DNA from: Luteimonas saliphila
GTDB lineage: Bacteria > Pseudomonadota > Gammaproteobacteria > Xanthomonadales > Xanthomonadaceae
Direction: 5' to 3'
DNA: 64,000 nucleotides
Assembly: GCF_016774335.1 (NCBI RefSeq)
Contig: NZ_JAETWA010000026.1
Location: 23,865 to 87,864, forward strand
Shown here: piece after piece, positions 59,820-64,000 of the stretch
How the letters are laid out: each line of letters opens with the position of its first letter
Position numbering within the stretch: the first letter of the stretch is position 1
The notes under the pieces: model-generated
Database searches by the model: none
What the model was told of the DNA's origin: nothing
Seen by the model: only the letters and a program-made list of their open reading frames with translations
Made by a program: the position numbers and the translations under genes

Positions 59820-60370
59820 ATGGTGAACCTGCTCGGCATCTCCGGCAGCCTGCGCGCTGGTTCGTTCAATACCGCGCTATTGCGCGCGGCCGCGCGCGAC
59901 CTGCCGGAAGGCGTGTCTCTCGAGCTGGCCACGCTGCACGGCATCCCGCTCTACGACGGCGATGCCGAAGCCGCGACCGGCCTCCCGCCGGCGGTCGAGG
60001 CGCTCAAACAGAAGGTGCGCGCTGCCGACGGCGTGTTGCTGGCCACCCCCGAATACAACAACGGCATCCCCGGCGTGTTCAAGAACGCGGTCGATTGGCT
60101 GTCGCGCCCGGCGTCGGAGATTCCCGCCGTGTTCGGTGGGCGGGCGTTCGCAGTCGTCGGCGCATCGCCCGGCGGCTTCGGCACGGTCCTCGCGCAGGAT
60201 GCCTGGTGGCCGGTGCTGCACACCCTGCGCACGCGGGTCTGGTTCGGTGGCCGGCTGATGGTGTCGCGCGCGGGCGGCGTGTTCGATGCCGGGGGGCGCT
60301 GGTCGACGACAAGGTCGCCGGGCAGTTGCGCCAGTTCGTGGCCGGCTTCGCGGCGTTCGCGCGCGGATAG
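59820..60370 (+). CDS. NADPH-dependent FMN reductase (frameshifted near the 3' end)
   Basis: A flavodoxin-fold reductase of the SsuE/YLMF-like family: LLGISGSLRAGSFNTALLRAAA, GVLLATPEYNNGIPGVFKNAVDWLSR and AVVGASPGGFGTVLAQ. The reading frame holds to GVFDAGGR at about residue 160. The expected end, VDDKVAGQLRQFVAGFAAFARG, is then in another frame, reached by adding one G to the run of six G at 60291-60296, and it stops at 60370 to give the usual ~183 residues. As written, translation runs on to 60512 with an unrelated tail. A sequencing error or a true homopolymer frameshift both fit. Confidence 0.85.
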
Positions 60371-60548
60371 CGCCACCCCGCAGCGTGCGCCGCAGTGCCC
60401 GGTGGCCGGGGTTCTCCCGGTTCGTCGCCGAGGCTGGATCACATCATCGCCCGTCGCGCGCCACGCGAACCTAGGGTCGTTCCGGATACCGGGAGCGCGC
60501 ATGCACGGCTAAGGTCATCGGCATCCACCCCTCGCGGAGCGCGTCGTC

Positions 60549-62690
60549 GTGTCCGAAACCTACGGGATCGATTCGAGTACCTACCAGCGCCTGCCGCCGG
60601 AAGACCAGCAGGCGATCCGTGAAAGCCACCAGGCAGCGCAGGCCGACGCCCCCGCACCGGCGCCCGAGACCCCGGCCGCGCAGGACACCCCGACGGTCGA
60701 ACCGGTCACCTTCGCCACCGCGCAGACGCCCGCCGAGGCGGTCGAGGCGATCCACGACCTGCCCCTGCCCACCTGGTCCGACATCCCCACCGGCTTCCCC
60801 GACGAGGACCGGCGCGCGATCTACGAAGCGCGCGTGGAGACGTTCAACGAGCGCCGCGCCGCGCAGGCGCAGGCTGCGATCGACCGGCTCGAACCGCAGC
60901 TGTCGGATTTCGACGGACTCAACGGCGCGACGCGATCGCTCGAGTACGGCGATGCGCGCAGCGCGTTCGACAACGATCCGCACGTGCAGCAGTTGCACCG
61001 GATCGTCGACGAGGCCACCAGCCAGCCGACCCAGGTCCCCGCCTACCTGCGCAACGGCGACGGACCGTCCACCGACGTCACCCGCCTCGACATCACCCAG
61101 GTGCGCACCGCGCTCGGCGCGCTCGGGATCGACCTGCCCGCCGACGCGTCGCCGTCGCAGGTGCAGGCCGGCTACGAACTGCTGGCGCTGGCGCCGGACG
61201 GCGTGCTCGCCTGGGCGATCAACCCGGGCCAGCAGGTGCGCTTCGAGACCCCCGTCGCCGGGGCGGCGACCCTGCCGCTGCCGGTGCGCGGCGGCGTCGA
61301 CATCACCCTGGTCGGCCAGGTCGACATGTCCGGCGTGCAGACCGGCATCGATTTCAGCCAGACCCAGACCTTCGAGCTGGAAGTGCAGATGCAGGGCACC
61401 GCCACCGCGGCCGTCGGCCGCACGCCGCTCAACAAGTACTACGAGTGGGGCAGCCGGATCGCCGAGCGCTTCGACGCGTTCCCCGAACTGCGCAACATGG
61501 TCGACAACTCGCCGCTGCTGCGCAACGTGGTCAAGGGCCTGCCGATCCCGGTCTCGGGCAGCTACGAGCAGTTCGCCGGTACCCGCGTGACCTACGAGGC
61601 GGTGGTGACCCCGGAGCAGGGCGCGCGGATCGCCGATGGCGACCTCGCCGCCGCGCCCAACCCGCTCGATCCGATGTCGATGCCGATCGGCACCGGCACC
61701 CTGATCCGCGGCCAGACCCTCACCGGCAGCCACTTCGAGGCCAACTACAAGCTGCTGCACCTCAACGGCACCACCACCGACCTTTCGGGCCAGGGCTTCG
61801 GCGTGCGCCGGATCGACGCCCATACCTTCGAGATCGTCGCCGGCGACGTCGAGACGGTGGAGAACGACATGTTCTTCGGCCTGGGCTACCGCGGCATCGG
61901 CGCGATCGGCCTCGGCGCCGACCGCAGCCTGGAGCAGCGCTCGATGTCGGTCGCGCAGCTCGACCTGCGCACCGAGGAGGGCCAGGCCGCCTACCAGGCG
62001 TTCATGAGCGCGGGACAGATGCCGGCGTGGTCGCCGCCGGGGGTGCTGCAGGCGGGCACCACCGAGGTGCTGGCCGCGGACCACGAGGCGCGGTTCGGCC
62101 TCGAGATCGGCGGCTTCGGCTGGAGTACGCAGATCAACAGCAGCGAGCTGGAGATCGCATCGACGCGCTGGGCCGACGGCACCACCGAGAACACCACGTC
62201 CTACCAGGTCGGCGACAACCACTACAGCCAGGTCACCTGGAACAGCGACGCCGCCGGCCAGCCGATTCCGGGCAGCACCCGCTACGGCATGGTGCTGGCG
62301 AACTACGATCCCGCGCTCGCCTCCTACCTGTACGACGCCTACAACGCCGACACCTCGAACCTCGGTGCGCACCAGCAGAGGGATTACGACGGCGACCAGC
62401 ACGTGCGGCTGGAGTTCACCGAGTCCGAACTGATGGCGCTGCGCGACGATGCCCGCGGCTTCATGCAATCCGACGAGTATCGCGCCGAGCGCTTCGATGC
62501 GCTGCAGTCGCAGGACATGGGCGGCACCAGCTTCACCGAGAGCCTCGCGCTGGCCGAGAACCCCGACGAAGTGTTCCGGGTGCTGTCCAACGACTTCTAC
62601 CAGTACTCGATGAGCGAGGGCCTGCTCGGCCTGACCCTCGACACCGGCCAGAATACGCCGGGCACGCTGACCGTCCGCGATGCGGGCTAG
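60549..62690 (+). CDS. 713-residue protein of unknown function
   Basis: A large soluble protein with no signal peptide or membrane helix. The first ~70 residues are Ala/Pro/Gln-rich and probably disordered, followed by a helical region (FPDEDRRAIYEARVETFNERR and QAAIDRLEPQLSDFDG), then a long beta-rich region (about 215-600; LPLPVRGGVDITLVGQVDMS, FELEVQMQGTATAAVGRT, NEVENDMFF-like strands) and an acidic helical C-terminus (FTESELMALRDDARGFM). The GTG at 60549 has GGAG ten bases upstream. It stands alone between the FMN reductase and DUF5671 genes. I do not recognise the family; a secreted or surface role without a classical signal is conceivable. Confidence 0.75.
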   Translation: MSETYGIDSSTYQRLPPEDQQAIRESHQAAQADAPAPAPETPAAQDTPTVEPVTFATAQTPAEAVEAIHDLPLPTWSDIPTGFPDEDRRAIYEARVETFNERRAAQAQAAIDRLEPQLSDFDGLNGATRSLEYGDARSAFDNDPHVQQLHRIVDEATSQPTQVPAYLRNGDGPSTDVTRLDITQVRTALGALGIDLPADASPSQVQAGYELLALAPDGVLAWAINPGQQVRFETPVAGAATLPLPVRGGVDITLVGQVDMSGVQTGIDFSQTQTFELEVQMQGTATAAVGRTPLNKYYEWGSRIAERFDAFPELRNMVDNSPLLRNVVKGLPIPVSGSYEQFAGTRVTYEAVVTPEQGARIADGDLAAAPNPLDPMSMPIGTGTLIRGQTLTGSHFEANYKLLHLNGTTTDLSGQGFGVRRIDAHTFEIVAGDVETVENDMFFGLGYRGIGAIGLGADRSLEQRSMSVAQLDLRTEEGQAAYQAFMSAGQMPAWSPPGVLQAGTTEVLAADHEARFGLEIGGFGWSTQINSSELEIASTRWADGTTENTTSYQVGDNHYSQVTWNSDAAGQPIPGSTRYGMVLANYDPALASYLYDAYNADTSNLGAHQQRDYDGDQHVRLEFTESELMALRDDARGFMQSDEYRAERFDALQSQDMGGTSFTESLALAENPDEVFRVLSNDFYQYSMSEGLLGLTLDTGQNTPGTLTVRDAG

Positions 62691-62832
62691 TCGCAGCGCC
62701 GCGCGCGCGGACGCCCGGGCGCGCGTGGATGCGCCGGCGGTCGCGCCCACATCGACTTCGCCGGCCGCGGCTTGACGTGACCGCCGTTCGCGCCCACGTT
62801 GGCGGCCGCCTCCCCACCAGCAAGGACCGGCC

Positions 62833-63477
62833 ATGGCCGCGGCAACGCAGGAACTCGAACGCTTCGTGCGCGACGCGCTGGCCGCGGGCGCATCGCGCCA
62901 GCAGGTCGAAGCGGCGCTGACCGACGCCGGCTGGACCCCGGACCAGGTGCGCGGCGCGCTCGCCGCGTACGCCGAAGTGGCCTTCCCGGTCCCCGTGCCC
63001 AGACCGCGCGTCCAGCTCTCGGCGCGCGAGGCGTTCCTGTACCTGCTGCTGTTCTCGACGCTCTACCTCTCGGCCTGGCACCTGGGCAGCCTGCTGTTCG
63101 ACCTGATCAACCACGCCTTCCCGGATGCGGCCGATCCGGAGTACCGCGTGCGCAGCCTCGGGCAGTCGATGCGCTGGTCGATCGCGACCCTGGCGGTCGC
63201 GTTCCCGGTCTTCGCCTTCCTCGCCCGCCACATCGGCATGGACCTCGCGCGGCATCCGGTCAAGCGCCTCTCGCCGGTGCGCCGCTGGCTGACCTACCTG
63301 ACGTTGTTCATCGCCGCCGGCGCGCTGATCGGCGATCTGATCGTGCTGGTCTACAACGTGCTCGGTGGCGAGGCGAGCGTGCGCTTCCTGCTGAAGGTCG
63401 GCGTGGTCGGCGCGATCGCCGGCACGATCTTCGGTTATTACCTGGTCGACCTGCGTCGCGAGGAGCACGAATCGTGA
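62833..63477 (+). CDS. DUF5671-type membrane protein
   Basis: A 214-residue protein. An N-terminal helical segment (LERFVRDALAAGASRQQVEAAL, WTPDQVRGALAAYAEV) looks like a small ubiquitin-associated-like helical domain. Four membrane helices follow: EAFLYLLLFSTLYLSAWHLGSLL, SIATLAVAFPVFAFLARHIG, WLTYLTLFIAAGALIGDLIVLVY and VGVVGAIAGTIFGYYLV. This layout is that of DUF5671 proteins; function unknown. The last codons overlap the next gene by 4 bp. Confidence 0.85.
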   Translation: MAAATQELERFVRDALAAGASRQQVEAALTDAGWTPDQVRGALAAYAEVAFPVPVPRPRVQLSAREAFLYLLLFSTLYLSAWHLGSLLFDLINHAFPDAADPEYRVRSLGQSMRWSIATLAVAFPVFAFLARHIGMDLARHPVKRLSPVRRWLTYLTLFIAAGALIGDLIVLVYNVLGGEASVRFLLKVGVVGAIAGTIFGYYLVDLRREEHES

Positions 63478-63956
63478 GCGGCGCGAGCGCGGGACGCGTG
63501 CTGGTGATCCTTGCGGCGGTGGTGATCGCGGCGACGGTGATCACCGCGATCATGGTGATCGGTTCGCCGGCGGCGCAGCGCGCCTCGAAGCTGGATACGC
63601 GACGGGTCGCGGACTTGCGGCGGATCGAAACCGCGATAGGCGAACACGCCAAGCTGCACGATGCCTTGCCGCGCGATCTGGGCGCGCTGCTGCCGGGGGC
63701 CGGGCGCGCGCTGGTGACCGTCGATCCCGAAACCGGCGCCCCCTACGGCTACGAGGCCGTCGACCGCCGCCGCTACCGCCTGTGCGCCGACTTCACCACC
63801 GACAGCCGCGATCCGGTGCGGCAGGCCGAGCCCGTCTACGACGACGCCTGGCTGCATCCGGCGGGGCGGCACTGCTTCGAGCGCAGGCTGGCGAGGCAGG
63901 CGGAGGTGGATGCAGCAGTGAAGGCTGCGGCCGAAGCGGTCGTCGAATCCGAATGA
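63474..63956 (+). CDS. Pseudopilin-like single-pass membrane protein
   Basis: A 160-residue protein with one N-terminal helix (VLVILAAVVIAATVITAIMVIG) followed by a soluble region with RRVADLRRIETAIGEHAKLHDALP and VTVDPETGAPYGYEAVD, which recall the helix and loop of type II secretion pseudopilins, although no prepilin peptidase site (G/FxxxE) is evident. The GTG start overlaps the DUF5671 stop (GTGA), so both are made together, probably as partners in the membrane. The last 44 bases of the window after it hold no feature. Confidence 0.8.
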   Translation: MSGASAGRVLVILAAVVIAATVITAIMVIGSPAAQRASKLDTRRVADLRRIETAIGEHAKLHDALPRDLGALLPGAGRALVTVDPETGAPYGYEAVDRRRYRLCADFTTDSRDPVRQAEPVYDDAWLHPAGRHCFERRLARQAEVDAAVKAAAEAVVESE

Positions 63957-64000
63957 GCCACCCGGCCGGGTTCGAAGGTTCGTCGTGATCCCCGGTCGCG

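Overview
The window is high-GC chromosomal DNA from a gammaproteobacterium of the Xanthomonadaceae. A Lysobacter- or Luteimonas-like organism is the best guess. The basis is two large TonB-dependent receptors, the NagB-II/NagA/NagX amino-sugar pathway, a CrbS/CrbR acetate circuit, frequent GTG and TTG starts, and dispersed perfect inverted repeats between genes. The assignment is an inference from gene content; no rRNA or tRNA gene is present to anchor it.

Layout. 1-8.8 kb is an N-acetylglucosamine (GlcNAc) utilisation locus. Leftward it carries the start of a lipoprotein beta-hexosaminidase, a TonB receptor and a Glk-family sugar kinase. Divergently it carries nagR, nagB-II, nagA and nagX. 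Two LacI-type palindromes lie between the arms. 8.9-11.2 kb holds a type IB topoisomerase and cca, whose stop codons overlap. 11.4-17.4 kb is a phosphate-ester scavenging module: receptor and glycerophosphodiesterase diverge from a Tat-exported PhoD phosphatase around a PhoB-like box. A decayed duplicate of the 5' end of cca follows. 17.7-24.3 kb carries a CBS-domain membrane protein, a lytic transglycosylase, a TSUP permease, a lipoprotein and unknowns. 24.4-25.7 kb holds an isolated type III secretion export-switch gene (sctU) behind a near-perfect PhoB box.

25.8-44.4 kb is dominated by redox and acetate control: RegB/RegA, a CNB-CBS-DUF294 protein with a DnaQ-like exonuclease, a VC2705-type sodium symporter with its DUF4212 partner, a DcaP-like porin, acs, the response regulator CrbR and the symporter-kinase CrbS. 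A PhoA-type phosphatase pair sits among them. The lysine acetyltransferase Pat at 50-53 kb probably controls Acs. The window therefore holds uptake, activation, transcriptional control and post-translational control of acetate use.

44.6-49.4 kb has a TPR protein divergent from a SARP-like regulator fused to an alpha/beta hydrolase, a cardiolipin synthase, and a headless ArsR remnant abutting the rpmBG terminator. 52.8-56 kb holds a DUF6265-like pseudogene with three in-frame stops, then parB, parA and rsmG. 56-64 kb carries a divergent phosphopantetheinyl transferase/acyl-activating enzyme pair, small stress and membrane proteins, a frameshifted FMN reductase, a 713-residue unknown protein, and a DUF5671/pseudopilin-like pair.

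The less expected observations are the isolated sctU with its PhoB box, the hydrolase-fused SARP regulator, an EF-hand-like loop inside the symporter, the nonsense-only pseudogene, the cca fragment, and two inverted repeats whose arms differ at six positions yet both remain perfect palindromes.
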